Source: Pseudomonas silesiensis (lineage in GTDB: Bacteria; Pseudomonadota; Gammaproteobacteria; Pseudomonadales; Pseudomonadaceae). From it: a stretch of 64,000 bases of DNA. The translations under genes and the position numbers were made by a program. Positions 16,853 through 28,000 of this stretch are shown here, piece after piece. The stretch is from NCBI RefSeq assembly GCF_001661075.1, contig NZ_CP014870.1:682001-746000 (forward strand), in the 5' to 3' direction. The notes beneath the pieces were generated by a model. It was not told where the DNA came from. It did no database searches and saw nothing but the letters and a program-made list of their open reading frames with translations. Positions within the stretch are counted from its first letter, which is position 1; each line of letters opens with the position of its first letter.

Positions 16853-18919
16853 ATGAAAAATAATAATGGCCTGCTACGCCACATACCCTGGCTGTTGCTG
16901 GCAATCGTGGGGGCGTGCGCCCTTGGCGTCGTGGCACTGCGCCGAGGTGAGGCGATCAACGCCTTGTGGATTGTGGTCGCCGCCGTGGCCATCTATCTGG
17001 TTGCGTACCGTTACTACAGTTTGTTCATCGCTAACAATGTGATGCAGCTCGATCCGCGCCGGGCCACCCCCGCCGTGCTCAACAATGACGGCCTGGACTT
17101 CGTGCCGACCAACAAACACGTGCTCTTCGGTCACCACTTCGCGGCGATTGCCGGCGCAGGGCCCCTGGTCGGACCGGTTCTGGCGGCGCAGATGGGCTAC
17201 CTGCCCGGTACGCTGTGGCTGATTGCCGGGGTGGTGCTGGCCGGTGCGGTGCAGGACTTCATGGTCCTGTTCCTGTCGACCCGGCGCAATGGCCGTTCCC
17301 TGGGTGACATGGTCCGCGAAGAAATGGGCCGCATCCCCGGCACCATCGCCTTGTTCGGGTGCTTCCTGATCATGGTCATCATCCTCGCGGTGCTGGCGCT
17401 GATCGTGGTCAAGGCCCTGGCCGAAAGCCCGTGGGGCATGTTCACGGTGATGGCGACCATCCCGATCGCGATGTTCATGGGCCTCTACATGCGCTACATC
17501 CGCCCGGGCCGCATCGGTGAAATCTCGGTGATCGGCGTGGCGCTGCTGCTCGGTTCGATCTGGCTCGGTGGGCAGATTGCCGCCGACCCGGTTTGGGCCA
17601 AGGCGTTCAGCTTCACCGGCGTGCAGATCACCTGGATGCTGATCGGCTACGGTTTCGTCGCCGCGGTGTTGCCGGTGTGGCTGATCCTGGCACCGCGTGA
17701 CTACCTGTCGACCTTCTTGAAAATCGGTACCATCGTTGCTCTGGCGATCGGCATTCTGATCACCATGCCCGATTTGAAAATGCCAGCATTGACCCAGTTC
17801 ATCGACGGTACCGGGCCGGTGTGGAAGGGCGGTCTGTTCCCGTTCCTGTTCATCACCATTGCCTGCGGTGCGGTTTCGGGGTTCCACTCGTTGATCGCTT
17901 CGGGCACCACGCCGAAACTATTGGCCAATGAAAGTCATGCCCGTTACATCGGGTACGGCGGCATGTTGATGGAGTCCTTCGTGGCGATCATGGCGATGGT
18001 GGCCGCTTCGGTGATCGAGCCAGGTGTGTACTTCGCCATGAACAGCCCGGCGGCGATCGTCGGCAGTGACGTGGTGTCTGTGGCTCAAACGGTCAGCAGC
18101 TGGGGTTTTGCGATTACCCCGGAAGCGCTGCAAGCGGTGGCCAAGGACATCGGTGAAACCACCATCCTGGCTCGCGCCGGCGGTGCGCCGACCCTGGCGG
18201 TCGGTATCGCGCAGATCCTGCACAGTCTCCTGCCGGGTGAAAACACCATGGCGTTCTGGTACCACTTTGCGATCCTGTTCGAAGCTCTCTTCATCCTCAC
18301 CGCGGTAGACGCCGGTACCCGTGCCGGACGCTTCATGCTCCAGGATCTGCTCGGCTCCTTCGTACCGGCGCTGAAACGCACCGAATCCTGGACCGCCAAC
18401 CTGATCGCCACCGCCGGTTGCGTGGCGATGTGGGGTTACCTGCTGTACCAAGGGGTGATCGATCCGCTGGGGGGCATCAACACCTTGTGGCCGCTGTTCG
18501 GTATCTCCAACCAGATGCTGGCCGGGATCGCGCTGATGCTGGCGACGGTGGTGCTGATCAAGATGAAGCGTCAACGCTACGTCTGGGTCACCATGCTGCC
18601 TGCGGTCTGGCTGCTGATCTGCACCACCACCGCCGGCTTCATCAAGCTGTTCGACGCCAACCCGGCAATCGGTTTCCTGGCACTGGCGAAGAAATACAGC
18701 GATGCCCTGGCCAACGGTCAGGTACTGGCACCGGCCAAGAACATCGAGCAGATGCAGCACGTGATTTACAACGCCTATACCAACGCCACGCTGACGGCAC
18801 TGTTCCTGTTCGTGGTGTTCAGTATCCTGTTCTATGCGCTCAAGGTCGGCATTGCCGCCTGGGGCACCAAGGAACGTACGGATAAAGAAGCACCGTTCCA
18901 GGCCCTGCCCGATGCTTGA
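16853..18919 (+). CDS. cstA: Carbon starvation protein A / pyruvate-peptide transporter
   Basis: A 688-residue membrane protein with about 16-18 hydrophobic segments. CstA/BtsT-family proteins take up pyruvate or peptides under nutrient limitation. [28 protein letters not shown] is diagnostic (residues about 83-110). The second CstA domain carries [15 protein letters not shown] start at [13 protein letters not shown]; the frame is open 24 codons further upstream, without support. The YjiX-family partner gene follows after 14 bases. Confidence 0.95.
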   Translation: MKNNNGLLRHIPWLLLAIVGACALGVVALRRGEAINALWIVVAAVAIYLVAYRYYSLFIANNVMQLDPRRATPAVLNNDGLDFVPTNKHVLFGHHFAAIAGAGPLVGPVLAAQMGYLPGTLWLIAGVVLAGAVQDFMVLFLSTRRNGRSLGDMVREEMGRIPGTIALFGCFLIMVIILAVLALIVVKALAESPWGMFTVMATIPIAMFMGLYMRYIRPGRIGEISVIGVALLLGSIWLGGQIAADPVWAKAFSFTGVQITWMLIGYGFVAAVLPVWLILAPRDYLSTFLKIGTIVALAIGILITMPDLKMPALTQFIDGTGPVWKGGLFPFLFITIACGAVSGFHSLIASGTTPKLLANESHARYIGYGGMLMESFVAIMAMVAASVIEPGVYFAMNSPAAIVGSDVVSVAQTVSSWGFAITPEALQAVAKDIGETTILARAGGAPTLAVGIAQILHSLLPGENTMAFWYHFAILFEALFILTAVDAGTRAGRFMLQDLLGSFVPALKRTESWTANLIATAGCVAMWGYLLYQGVIDPLGGINTLWPLFGISNQMLAGIALMLATVVLIKMKRQRYVWVTMLPAVWLLICTTTAGFIKLFDANPAIGFLALAKKYSDALANGQVLAPAKNIEQMQHVIYNAYTNATLTALFLFVVFSILFYALKVGIAAWGTKERTDKEAPFQALPDA

Positions 18920-18933
18920 TCGAGGATTGCAGC

Positions 18934-19131
18934 ATGTTCAATGACCTGAGTCGCCTCGGTAAATACCTCGGTCAGGCCGCGCGCCTGATGGTCGGCATGC
19001 CCGACTACGACAACTACGTCGAGCATATGCAGAACAAACACCCGGACAAGCCGGTGATGAGCTACGAGATGTTCTTCCGCGAACGTCAGGAAGCCCGTTA
19101 CGGTGGCAAGGGTGGGCCCAAGTGCTGCTAA
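18934..19131 (+). CDS. YbdD/YjiX-family small protein
   Basis: A 65-residue soluble protein with the family pattern [25 protein letters not shown] and a terminal KCC. YbdD and YjiX are encoded directly after cstA and btsT in many bacteria and probably help the transporter; the mechanism is unknown. GAGGA precedes the start MFNDLSRLG. It ends the cstA transcription unit, before a REP element that can serve as terminator. Confidence 0.9.
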   Translation: MFNDLSRLGKYLGQAARLMVGMPDYDNYVEHMQNKHPDKPVMSYEMFFRERQEARYGGKGGPKCC

Positions 19132-19152
19132 TGCAGTACTAGGCAATACAAA

Positions 19153-19231
19153 CCTGTAGGAGCCGGCTTGCTGGCGATAGCGATCTCAAGGACGCCATCG
19201 CCGGCAAGCCGGGCTCCTACAGTTTTTTTTT
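19153..19231. repeat. REP pair with T-tract
   Basis: Two inverted REP arms of the GAGCCGGCTTGC flavour (19153-19222) followed by nine T's. On the plus strand this reads as a long hairpin with a U-tract, so it may terminate the cstA unit as well as being a REPIN. Confidence 0.75.
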
Positions 19232-19252
19232 AGCGCATGGGAGATTTTTGTT

Positions 19253-20224
19253 TTGCTCACACCAATCCCGGTAACGATCCTCAGCGGCTTCCTCGGCGCC
19301 GGCAAGACCACCTTGCTGCGCCACCTGCTCAAAGCCGAACACGGCCTGAAAATCGCTGTGATCGAAAATGAATTCAGCGACGCCGGCATCGACACCCAAC
19401 TATTGGGCGATGAACCGGTGCAAGTCATGACGCTGTCCAACGGCTGCGTCTGCTGCACCATTCACACCGACCTGACCAAAGCGCTGTACCTGCTGCTGGA
19501 ACGCCTGGACAGCGGCGAAATCGCCTTCGACCGCCTGGTGATCGAATGCACCGGCCTGGCCGATCCGGCACCGGTGGCGCAAACATTCTTCATCGACGAA
19601 GAGCTGCGCGAGCGTTACATCCTCGACGGCATCATCACCCTGGTGGACGCTGCGCACGCCGACACACACCTGACCCAGACCATCGCCCAGGCCCAGATCG
19701 GTTTCGCCGACCGCCTGCTGGTGAGCAAACGCGATCTGGTGGACGAGGCGACCTTCACCGCATTGAGCGAACGCCTGACCCGGATCAACCGTCGCGCGCC
19801 GATCCGGATAGTCGACCACGGCAAGATCGACCTGGCCGAATTGCTCGATGTGCGCGGTTTCAATCTCAACGCCGATCTTGGAGGCGGCGTGAGTTTACGG
19901 CCCGTCAGCAAGGCGCCTTCCATCGACCGCATTTCCAGCCTGGTGCTGCGGACCGACAAGCCGTTGGATATCGACAGGCTCAGCGAGTTCATGAACGAGT
20001 TGTTGGAAGAGCATGGCAAGCAATTGCTGCGCTACAAAGGTGTATTGAATATCCTTGGCGAGCCGCGGCGCATGGTGTTTCAGGGGGTATTGAAGTTGTA
20101 CGGCTTCGATTGGGACACGGAGTGGGCTGACGATGAAACGCGCGAAAGCGTGATCGTGTTCATTGCCGATGATTTGCCGGAAGAGAAGATTCGTGAAGGG
20201 TTTGCGCGGGTTGCAGCCGATTAA
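19253..20224 (+). CDS. yjiA: COG0523 GTPase, YjiA-like metal chaperone
   Basis: A 323-residue G3E GTPase. It shows Walker A GFLGAGKTTLL (about residue 11), the metal-binding CxCC motif GCVCCTIHTDL (about 64-70), the base-recognition SKRD, and a C-terminal CobW_C domain (LLRYKGVLNI...FQGV). This family delivers metals, often zinc, to client proteins. The start codon is TTG, with GGGAG about 8 bases upstream; the nearby ATG at 19237 is out of frame. No zinc-regulated (Zur) site is evident. Confidence 0.92.
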   Translation: MLTPIPVTILSGFLGAGKTTLLRHLLKAEHGLKIAVIENEFSDAGIDTQLLGDEPVQVMTLSNGCVCCTIHTDLTKALYLLLERLDSGEIAFDRLVIECTGLADPAPVAQTFFIDEELRERYILDGIITLVDAAHADTHLTQTIAQAQIGFADRLLVSKRDLVDEATFTALSERLTRINRRAPIRIVDHGKIDLAELLDVRGFNLNADLGGGVSLRPVSKAPSIDRISSLVLRTDKPLDIDRLSEFMNELLEEHGKQLLRYKGVLNILGEPRRMVFQGVLKLYGFDWDTEWADDETRESVIVFIADDLPEEKIREGFARVAAD

Positions 20225-20240
20225 GGGATCGGAACGCCCT

Positions 20241-20340
20241 TGTAGGAGCGAGCTCGCTCGCGATGGACGTAAGGATAACGCGTTCATTCAGAAGAAACGC
20301 GTAATCGTTGACGTACATCGCGAGCGAGCTCGCTCCTACG
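20241..20340. repeat. REP pair (REPIN)
   Basis: Two inverted arms of the TAGGAGCGAGCTCGCTCGCG flavour, GTAGGAG ends outward, spaced by about 50 bases. It lies between the convergent yjiA and GntR genes. Confidence 0.85.
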
Positions 20341-20345
20341 GCGAT

Positions 20346-21062
20346 CTACCCGGCAGCACGGGTTCGAATGGTCGACGATCCAGCGTTCAGCAATCTTTCT
20401 TCAAGATGATCCAGACGCCGGCTCATCAACATTTCGGCCATTACTGCATCCTCACGCTCCACTGCATCGACAATCTCGGCGTGCTCCTGCCACACGCAAT
20501 CACCGCCTGCCTGCGCATCAAACTGCGCAATCGCCAACGAAGTCAATGGCACCAGACTGCCAAGAAAATGCGCCAACGGTGCATTCCCCGCCATATCGGC
20601 CAACGCCAGGTGAAATTCCCCCGCCAACCGAATCGCCGGGCCACGCTGGTCGCGCTCCAGGCACTGGCGTTGGCGCTTGACCAGTTCACGCATGCGTTGC
20701 ACATCCTTCGCTTGAGGCTGCTGGCAGGCTAGCTGTGCCAAGGTGATCTCGGTCAGCCGTCGGGCATGCAGCGTCTGCCGAGTCTGCTCGGCATCGGGCG
20801 CGGCGACTCGGGGACGATGATTGGTCCGAAGGATAATGATCTGCTGATGGGACAGCTGCGTCAGCGCGCTACGAATGTCACTGCGTCGAGCGCTGAACAT
20901 CTGCGCCAGGCTGTCTTCGGTAAAGCGACTGGCTGCATGGATGCGCTGTTCGAGAATGGCATCGAATATCTGTGAATAGAGATCATCCGCTGCGGGTTTC
21001 CCGGTGTCCGCTCGCGGGAAGGGCAGGGCAGTGAGGATTTGCGGTGAGGCGAAGCTGTTCAT
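20346..21062 (-). CDS. GntR-family regulator (FCD type)
   Basis: A 238-residue regulator. The winged helix-turn-helix spans about residues 25-95 (YSQIFDAILEQRIHAASRFTEDSLAQMFSARRSDIRSAL). An all-helical FCD ligand domain follows, with the metal-ligand-like histidines FHLALADMAGN and WQEHAEIVDAVE. It lies 25 bases after a second GntR gene and downstream of a dicarboxylate symporter, in one orientation, so the three may form one operon. Effector is unknown but is probably a small carboxylic acid, as is usual for FCD proteins. Confidence 0.88.
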   Translation of the reverse strand: MNSFASPQILTALPFPRADTGKPAADDLYSQIFDAILEQRIHAASRFTEDSLAQMFSARRSDIRSALTQLSHQQIIILRTNHRPRVAAPDAEQTRQTLHARRLTEITLAQLACQQPQAKDVQRMRELVKRQRQCLERDQRGPAIRLAGEFHLALADMAGNAPLAHFLGSLVPLTSLAIAQFDAQAGGDCVWQEHAEIVDAVEREDAVMAEMLMSRRLDHLEERLLNAGSSTIRTRAAG

Positions 21063-21087
21063 GGCTTGTCTCCAGTTCGAAGCGGAC

Positions 21088-21810
21088 TCAAGTGACGAGG
21101 TTGTCGTCCGGAATATTCAATTCGATGCCCATCCGCTGGCCTTCCCGAAGGATGTGCCGACGCATCTCGGCGCTGGCCTGGGCGCTGTTTTTGCTGCGAA
21201 TAGCGCGTACCACGGCTTCGTTCTCCTCAAGGCGCTCAGCCAAATGCTCCGGGGAGTTGCGCAGCACCTCGGCGCTTTGCTTGAGGGCGTTACTGGTCTG
21301 CTGCACCACACTCTGGAAAATCGGGTTCGAGGTCAGGGTGAACAGTTCTTCGTGGAACGCGATGTAGGCGTTCACTCCGGCTTCGCTGTCGTTGGCCTCC
21401 AGGGCTTCGCGCATGTCCATCAGTGTCAGGCGCAGTTGCCCGATTTCCTTGCTGCTGATGGACTGTGCCACCAGGCCGACAATGAATGGCTCGAGGGTGT
21501 AACGCAGTTGCAGCACGTCTTCCAGGCTCGCCCCAGCCACCGCGCTGTCGTGAGTCTGGCTGTCACTCAGATTGGCTTCCAGCACAACCACGCCTTTGCC
21601 AGGCATGGAGCGCACCAGTCCGAGGGTCTCCAGCACGGTCACTGCTTCGCGCAGGCTCGGGCGGCTGATGCCCAGTTGTTCGGCCAGTTCCCGTTGCCCC
21701 GGCAGCATTTCACCCGAGCGCCACTGACCACGGGCCAGAGCGGCCCGAAGTTTTTCTACGACTGAATTCACGACGGTCGACGAGGTGATCACTGTTGGCT
21801 CCATGAGCAT
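21088..21810 (-). CDS. GntR-family regulator (FadR type)
   Basis: A 240-residue protein. The GntR helix-turn-helix is clear (about 14-75: GEMLPGQRELAEQLGISR, then LREAVTVLETLGLV). A FadR/FCD C-terminal domain carries FHEELFTLTSNPIF. The start could be either ATG at 21810 or 21804. It sits 49 bases after the symporter gene, so it probably regulates that transporter in response to its substrate. Two different GntR regulators in tandem behind one transporter is unusual. Confidence 0.9.
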   Translation of the reverse strand: MLMEPTVITSSTVVNSVVEKLRAALARGQWRSGEMLPGQRELAEQLGISRPSLREAVTVLETLGLVRSMPGKGVVVLEANLSDSQTHDSAVAGASLEDVLQLRYTLEPFIVGLVAQSISSKEIGQLRLTLMDMREALEANDSEAGVNAYIAFHEELFTLTSNPIFQSVVQQTSNALKQSAEVLRNSPEHLAERLEENEAVVRAIRSKNSAQASAEMRRHILREGQRMGIELNIPDDNLVT

Positions 21811-21859
21811 CCATAACGATTGAGGGCCGTGCCTGCCCGTGGGCAGGCACGGCGATTGT

Positions 21860-23173
21860 TCAGAATTCCTGCTGATGCGGAGGGCCTACCGGTTTCCTGG
21901 GCTGGAAGGTATACCCCACCTGGCCGGAAAGCACTTTGTTCGCCCGCTGGATATCGATGTCTTTTTCCCAGCGCGCGATGGCCACCGTGGCGACGCAGTT
22001 GCCGATCAGGTTGGTCAGCGCCCGGCCGATGCCCATGAACCAGTCCACTGCCAGCACCAGTACCAGGCCCACGACGGGAATTGCCGGAATGGCCGTCAGG
22101 GTTGCCGCGAGAATAACCAGTGCCGAGCCGGGAATGCCATGGGCGCCTTTGGAGGTGATCAGCGACACCAGCAGAATCGTCAGCAGGTCGGTCATGGCCA
22201 GCGGTGTGCCGGTGGCATTGGCGATGAACACGATGGCCAGGGTCAGGTAGATCGAGAAACCGTCCAGGTTGAACGAGTAACCCGTAGGAATCACCAGGCC
22301 GACCGTCGAGCTGCCGATGCCAAGGTGCTCCAGCTTGCGCATGATTTGTGGCAACACGGCATCGGACGAGGCGGTGCCCATGACGATCAGCAGTTCTTCA
22401 CGCAGGTACTTGAGCAACGGCCACATCTTCAGGCCCGAAAGGCGCATCACCAGGCCGAGAATCAATGTCACAAACGCCACGCAGGTCAGGTAAAACAGGC
22501 CAACCAGGCTGCCCAGGTGCTGCAGCGAATCCAGGCCATATTTGCTGGTGGTGAAAGCGATGGCGCCGAACACACCGATCGGCGCCAGGCGCACGATCAT
22601 GCCCATGATGCGGAAGATCACGTGGCTCAGTTCATTGATCAGCCGGGAAATACCCGACGCAGCTTCGCCCACCAGGTTCAGCGCACTGCCGAACAGCACT
22701 GAAAACAGCAGGACTTGCAGAATGTTGTTCTCCGCGAAGGCACCGATTACCGAGGTCGGGATCAGGTTCATCAGGAACTGGGAGGTGGTTTGCATGTGCT
22801 GACCGCGCTGGGCGATGTCGCCCATGTCGGCAGCGGAAAGCTGATCCAGATGAATGTTCGCGCCGCTGCCGATGCCGGTGGTGAAAGCGAACACCAGACC
22901 AATCACCAAGGCGATGGTGGTCAGGATTTCGAAATAGATGACTGATTTGAGGCCGATGCGTCCGACCTTCTTCAGGTCGCCGGCACCGCTGATGCCGCTG
23001 ACCACTACGCAGAACACGATCAGGCCAATGAGCATTTTGATCAGCTTGATGAAACCGTCACCGAGCGGTTTGAGCTGAGCCGAGTATTCGGGAAGGGTCA
23101 GCCCGCAGACGATGCCGAGCACCAGTCCGAGAACCACTTGGAGGAAGATTGAACGCGAGCACCATCTGAGCAT
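21860..23173 (-). CDS. Dicarboxylate/amino acid:cation symporter (DctA/GltP family)
   Basis: A 437-residue DAACS-family inner-membrane carrier. The serine-rich hairpin motif TASSDAVLP and the substrate-site segment VIPTGYSFNLDGFSIYLT are typical. The GTASSDAVLPQIM reading and DGFSIYLT favour C4-dicarboxylates over glutamate, but I cannot settle it. AGGA lies 8 bases before the start. Two GntR genes follow on the same strand. The upstream gap contains a REPIN, so its promoter lies between that and the start. Confidence 0.92.
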   Translation of the reverse strand: MLRWCSRSIFLQVVLGLVLGIVCGLTLPEYSAQLKPLGDGFIKLIKMLIGLIVFCVVVSGISGAGDLKKVGRIGLKSVIYFEILTTIALVIGLVFAFTTGIGSGANIHLDQLSAADMGDIAQRGQHMQTTSQFLMNLIPTSVIGAFAENNILQVLLFSVLFGSALNLVGEAASGISRLINELSHVIFRIMGMIVRLAPIGVFGAIAFTTSKYGLDSLQHLGSLVGLFYLTCVAFVTLILGLVMRLSGLKMWPLLKYLREELLIVMGTASSDAVLPQIMRKLEHLGIGSSTVGLVIPTGYSFNLDGFSIYLTLAIVFIANATGTPLAMTDLLTILLVSLITSKGAHGIPGSALVILAATLTAIPAIPVVGLVLVLAVDWFMGIGRALTNLIGNCVATVAIARWEKDIDIQRANKVLSGQVGYTFQPRKPVGPPHQQEF

Positions 23174-23353
23174 GGGAGGAATCCTGGTCGGTGTCCTGGC
23201 TGCCGAGGCTTGAGCGCATCAGATTCAGGACTTAATTATTGTGGTCTTACCGGTATGTCCAGTGCAGGCACAGTCTACGCTGGGTTTTTTCAGGATTACA
23301 AGAGCTGACGCAAAAAAATTGGCATGACCGGTCTGACCGGTTGTGCCGGCCCC

Positions 23354-23440
23354 CGTAGGAGCCAGGCTTGCCGGCGAAGGCGTCTTCATGGGCGGTGCAG
23401 GGCTCAAGGTCGCCTTCGCCGGCAAGCCGGCTCCTACAGG
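23354..23440. repeat. REP pair (REPIN)
   Basis: Inverted arms of the GGCTTGCCGGCGAAGG flavour, GTAGGAG ends outward. It differs in core from most other copies here but the two arms match each other. Confidence 0.8.
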
Positions 23441-23460
23441 GAAATCGATAAATCGCGGAC

Positions 23461-23493
23461 AAAAAAAACCGGCCATTCACTGGCCGGTTTTTT
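23461..23493. terminator. Bidirectional terminator after glyA
   Basis: An 8-bp stem ACCGGCCA/TGGCCGGT with A's on one side and T's on the other, 25 bases beyond the glyA stop. It should end glyA transcription on the minus strand. Confidence 0.85.
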
Positions 23494-23517
23494 CGTTGCA
23501 ACGGTTTTACGGGCTGA

Positions 23518-24771
23518 TTAAGCGCCGTACACCGGCAGCTTCTTGCAGATAGCCTTGACCTTCTCACGAACGGCGTCGATCACCGCTTCGTTGTTCAGGT
23601 CCGCCAGGATGTCGCAGATCCAGCCGGCCAGTTCCTTGCACTCAGCTTCCTTGAAGCCACGAGTGGTCACCGCCGGGGTGCCGAAGCGCAGGCCGGAGGT
23701 CACGAACGGGGAGCGTGGATCGTTTGGCACCGAGTTTTTGTTCACGGTGATGAAAGCCTTGCCCAGCGCGGCGTCGGCGTCCTTACCGGAGATTTCCTGC
23801 TTGATCAGCGACAGCAGGAACAGGTGGTTTTCAGTACCGCCGGAGACCACGTCGAAACCGCGCTCGATGAACACGCTGGCCATGGCCTGGGCGTTTTTCA
23901 CCACTTGTTGCTGATAGACCTTGAACTCAGGCTGCAGCGCTTCCTTGAAGCAGATCGCTTTAGCGGCGATCACGTGCTCAAGCGGGCCACCTTGGGCGCC
24001 CGGGAATACTGCGGAGTTCAGCTTCTTCTCGATGTCGGCGTTGGCGCGAGCCAGAATCAGGCCGCCACGTGGACCGCGCAGGGTCTTGTGGGTAGTGGTG
24101 GTCACGACGTCAGCGAATGGCACCGGGTTCGGGTAGACGCCAGCGGCGACCAGGCCAGCCACGTGAGCCATGTCGACAAACAGGTAGGCGCCGACTTTGT
24201 CAGCGATAGCGCGAAAGCGCGGGAAGTCCAGGATCTGCGAGTAGGCAGAGAAACCGGCCACGATCATTTTTGGCTTGTGCTCAACGGCCAGACGCTCGAC
24301 TTCGTCATAGTCGATCAGGCCATTGCCGTCGATGCCGTACTGCACGGCGTTGTACAGCTTGCCCGAGGACGAAACGCTGGCACCGTGGGTCAGGTGACCA
24401 CCGTGGGCCAGGCTCATGCCCAGGATGGTGTCGCCGGCTTGCAGCAGGGCCAGGTACACGGCGCTGTTGGCTTGGGAACCGGCGTGCGGCTGAACGTTGG
24501 CGTAATCGGCGCCGAACAGTTCTTTGGCGCGGTCGATGGCAAGCTGCTCGACCACGTCGACGAACTCGCAACCACCGTAGTAGCGCTTGCCCGGGTAGCC
24601 TTCGGCGTACTTGTTGGTCAGTACCGAGCCTTGAGCTTCCATCACCGCAGGGCTGGTGTAGTTTTCCGAAGCGATCAGCTCAATGTGCTCTTCCTGGCGC
24701 TGAGCTTCTTGCTCCATGGCGGCAAAGAGATCGGCGTCGTACTTGGCAATAGTCAAATCACGGCTGAACAT
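23518..24771 (-). CDS. glyA: Serine hydroxymethyltransferase
   Basis: GlyA converts serine and tetrahydrofolate to glycine and 5,10-methylene-tetrahydrofolate using PLP. The 417-residue protein carries the PLP-lysine segment [14 protein letters not shown] and the N-terminal [19 protein letters not shown] start at [12 protein letters not shown], preceded by AGGA; four more codons are open upstream. In P. aeruginosa a glyA paralogue lies beside morA, as here, so a second glyA is likely elsewhere. Confidence 0.97.
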   Translation of the reverse strand: MFSRDLTIAKYDADLFAAMEQEAQRQEEHIELIASENYTSPAVMEAQGSVLTNKYAEGYPGKRYYGGCEFVDVVEQLAIDRAKELFGADYANVQPHAGSQANSAVYLALLQAGDTILGMSLAHGGHLTHGASVSSSGKLYNAVQYGIDGNGLIDYDEVERLAVEHKPKMIVAGFSAYSQILDFPRFRAIADKVGAYLFVDMAHVAGLVAAGVYPNPVPFADVVTTTTHKTLRGPRGGLILARANADIEKKLNSAVFPGAQGGPLEHVIAAKAICFKEALQPEFKVYQQQVVKNAQAMASVFIERGFDVVSGGTENHLFLLSLIKQEISGKDADAALGKAFITVNKNSVPNDPRSPFVTSGLRFGTPAVTTRGFKEAECKELAGWICDILADLNNEAVIDAVREKVKAICKKLPVYGA

Positions 24772-24898
24772 GGCGGTCCTCAAGGATCGGGGGCAGAAAA
24801 GGGGGGCATTCTAACCCAATGGGTTTTAGATGGCATATGAAAGGACATCATGTCGCAGACAAGTGGGCTTCATGACCGGATATGCGGTGTCTGTGCAG

Positions 24899-25013
24899 GC
24901 CTCATCGCGGGCAAGCCCGCACAGTGGATCTTTGTCGATCACAAATGGTGTGTATACCCGAAGAACCCTGTGGGAGCGGCGGTGCGACGATTCGACTTGC
25001 CCGCGATGAGGTC
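24899..25013. repeat. Divergent or decayed REP arms
   Basis: Arms with CATCGCGGGCAAGCCCGC and GTGGGAGCGG...TTGCCCGCGATGAGG flank about 40 bases between glyA and morA. The two arms match less well than in other copies, which suggests decay. Confidence 0.6.
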
Positions 25014-25033
25014 ATCAGCAGCGCCACACAGTT

Positions 25034-28000
25034 TCAGTCGAAAATGAACAGCGCATCATTACTGAACTGCGCTTCAAACCGGCTCGCCGGCATCGGACGC
25101 CCGAACAGATAACCTTGAACCTCATCGCAGCCATGTTCACGCAGGAAGTCGAGCTGTTCATGGGTTTCCACACCCTCGGCAATCACCGCCAGATTCAGGC
25201 TGTGGGCCATGGCGATGATCGCCCGGGCAATCTGCGCATCCTGCTCGCCCGACGGCAGGCCGTCGACGAAGGAGCGGTCGATCTTGAGCACGTCGATCGG
25301 GAATTGCTTGAGGTAGTTGAGCGATGAGTAACCGGTGCCGAAGTCGTCGACCGCGATGCTCAGGCCCAGGTTTTTCAGGCCGGCGAGGATCTGCATCGCT
25401 TCGCTGACTTCGCGCATCAGGATACTTTCGGTCAGTTCCAGCTCCAGGCACTCCGGTGGCAGGCCGGTTTCCTGGAGGATGGTGGCGATCCGCGTGCCGA
25501 GCTGGCCATCGGAGAACTGCCGGGTGGAAATGTTCACCGAAACCTTGGGCACCCGAACCTTGGCCTGATGCCAGCTCTTGAGCTGACGGCAGGCCTCTCG
25601 GATCACCCAGTCGCCGACATCCACCACCAGACCCAGCTCTTCGAGCACCGGAATGAAATCCCCCGGCGGTACCAGGCCGCGACGCGGGTGACGCCAGCGC
25701 AGCAGTGCTTCGGCGCCGGTCAGGCGTTTGCCGTCGCCGCTGAACTGCGGTTGGTAGTACAAAACGAATTCATTTTGCTCCATCGCGTGGCGCAAATCGC
25801 TTTCCAGCTCCAGGCGTTCCAGGGCGCTGGCGTTCATGTCCGCCTGGTAGAACTGGAAGTTGTTCTTGCCGCGCTCCTTGGCGTGATACATCGCGGTGTC
25901 GGCGTTTTTCATCAGCTGACTGAGCTCGTTGCCATCCTGAGGGCTCAAGGCGATGCCGATACTGGCCGTGACGAAGAATTCACGGCCTTCGAGGACGAAG
26001 GGTTTCACCAGGCTGGCGAGGATCTGTTCCGCCACATGAATCGCGCGGTTCAGCGCGGTTTCGCGGTTGACGCGGGGCTGCAGCAACAAGGTGAATTCAT
26101 CGCCCCCCATGCGCGCCACAGTGTCGTCATCGTCGACGCAGCCGAGCAAACGCGTGGCCATTTCCTTGAGCATGCGATCGCCGGCGGCGTGGCCCAGGGA
26201 GTCGTTGATCGGCTTGAAGCGGTCCAGGTCGAGGAACATCAGCACTACCCAGGACTTCTGTCGCTCGGCCGATTGCAGTGCCGTGTGCAGACGATCCTGG
26301 AACAGGGTGCGGTTGGGCAGGTGGGTCAGGGCGTCGTAATAGGCGAGGCGGTGAATCCGCTGTTCACTGGCCTTGCGCTCGCTGATGTCGCTGAAGAAAC
26401 ACACATAGCTGGCCAGATCGCCTTCGTCGTCCAGCACCGCGGTAATCCCGACCCAGGCGGGGTAGTGTTCGCCATTGCGTCGTTTGAGCCAGACTTCACC
26501 TTCCCAGGTGCTGTGCTGGTGCAATTGCTTGAGTACATAGCGCAGATGGGCTTCCTGCTGCTCGTCGACGGTCAGCATGTTCGGCAGCTGATCGAGCACC
26601 TGCTCCACGGCATACCCGCTGACGCGACTGAACGCTTCATTGGCCTGGACGATATAGCCGGCCGGGTCGGTGATCAGGATCGCTGACGTCGAGTGCTCGA
26701 ATACCGTCGCGGCCATGCGCAGGTCTTTCTCGGCCCGGCGTCGCTGGCTGATGTCACGACCCACGCCCAACACGCCTTCGAACCCGCCGAGTTCATCCCA
26801 GACCAACACCAGCCTCAGTTCGATCGGAATCTTGCGTCCGTCGGCCCGCAGGCAATCGAACAGGAACAACTGGGTCTGCACCTGGTTGCGCAACAGGGTC
26901 AGTTGCTCGGGTTTGTCCAGCGCCTTGCTGAGCCGGTCCATCAGGCTATGAATGCCGATCAGCTGTTGCGGGTTGGCGATGGTCGATTGCCAGCCGTGCT
27001 GGAAAATCCAGTCGACGTCGTAACCCAGCACGGCCTGTACCGACGGGCTGACGAAATTGAGGGCCATCTTGCTGTCGGTGGAGAAAATCACGTCGCTGAT
27101 GCTTTCAGCGAGCATCCGGTAGCGCTGTTCGCTGTCGCGCAGGGATTCGCTGGCTTCGATCTGCTCGGTGATGTCCTTGGCGACGCCTATGATCCGGGTG
27201 ACCTGACCCTGAGCATCCCGCGCCAGGGCCTGTTCGCGAATCTCGAACCGTCGCCAGCTGCCGTCCCGGTGCTGGAAACGCAGTTGGCACTGCAGCAATT
27301 GACTGTAACCGGCCTGTCGCTGGTGTTGACGCGAGCGATGATAGAAACCGGCGTCGTCGGCGTGCAGCAGGATCTCCCAGAAGTATTCGCCCATCTGATG
27401 CAATTCGGTACGGTTGTAACCGAGTGTCTGCCCCAGGTGGTGGTTGCTGAAGATCATTCGCTGGCTGATCACGTCCTGGACGTACAGGTGGTCCGGCACG
27501 GTGCGCACCACGTCGGACCAGAAACCTTCGCGCTCCAGCAATGACAGTTCAACGAGCTTGCGGCGGGTAATGTCGGTGATGCTCAGGATCAGCGCGTGGC
27601 AGTCGTCCTGGTCTTCCGGCAGGCGCAGCACCAGCCATAGGTGTTGGTCGCAATCATTGGCGTCCTGGAGCTTGATTTCCAGCTCAAGCTGCTTGTGCTG
27701 GTTGAGCACCGCCTCGAGCACTTGATCGCCGACGGCATTGCCATCCTGCGGATCGCCGTCGATCAGCAGTCTCCAGGCGTGTTCGGTGGATTTTACGTTG
27801 AGCAGTTGCAGGGCGACCTGATTGACTTCGGTGATGCGCAGTTCCCGCAGCAGTTGCTGACGTTGCTCCGGGATCTCCAGCCAGGCCTGCAATTGTTCGC
27901 TGCTGTGCAGCCGCGCCTTGTTGAAGAAGCTCTTGAGTCCGGACACATCGAGTACGCACAGGGCGACACCGGTGCCTTCGAAAATATCCTGATAGCGTCG

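Larger units (their letters stand above)
23174..23517. other. Gap between symporter gene and glyA
   Basis: The 344-base stretch contains the symporter promoter region on the left, a REP pair (23354-23440), and the glyA terminator (23461-23493). I see no gene. Confidence 0.7.
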
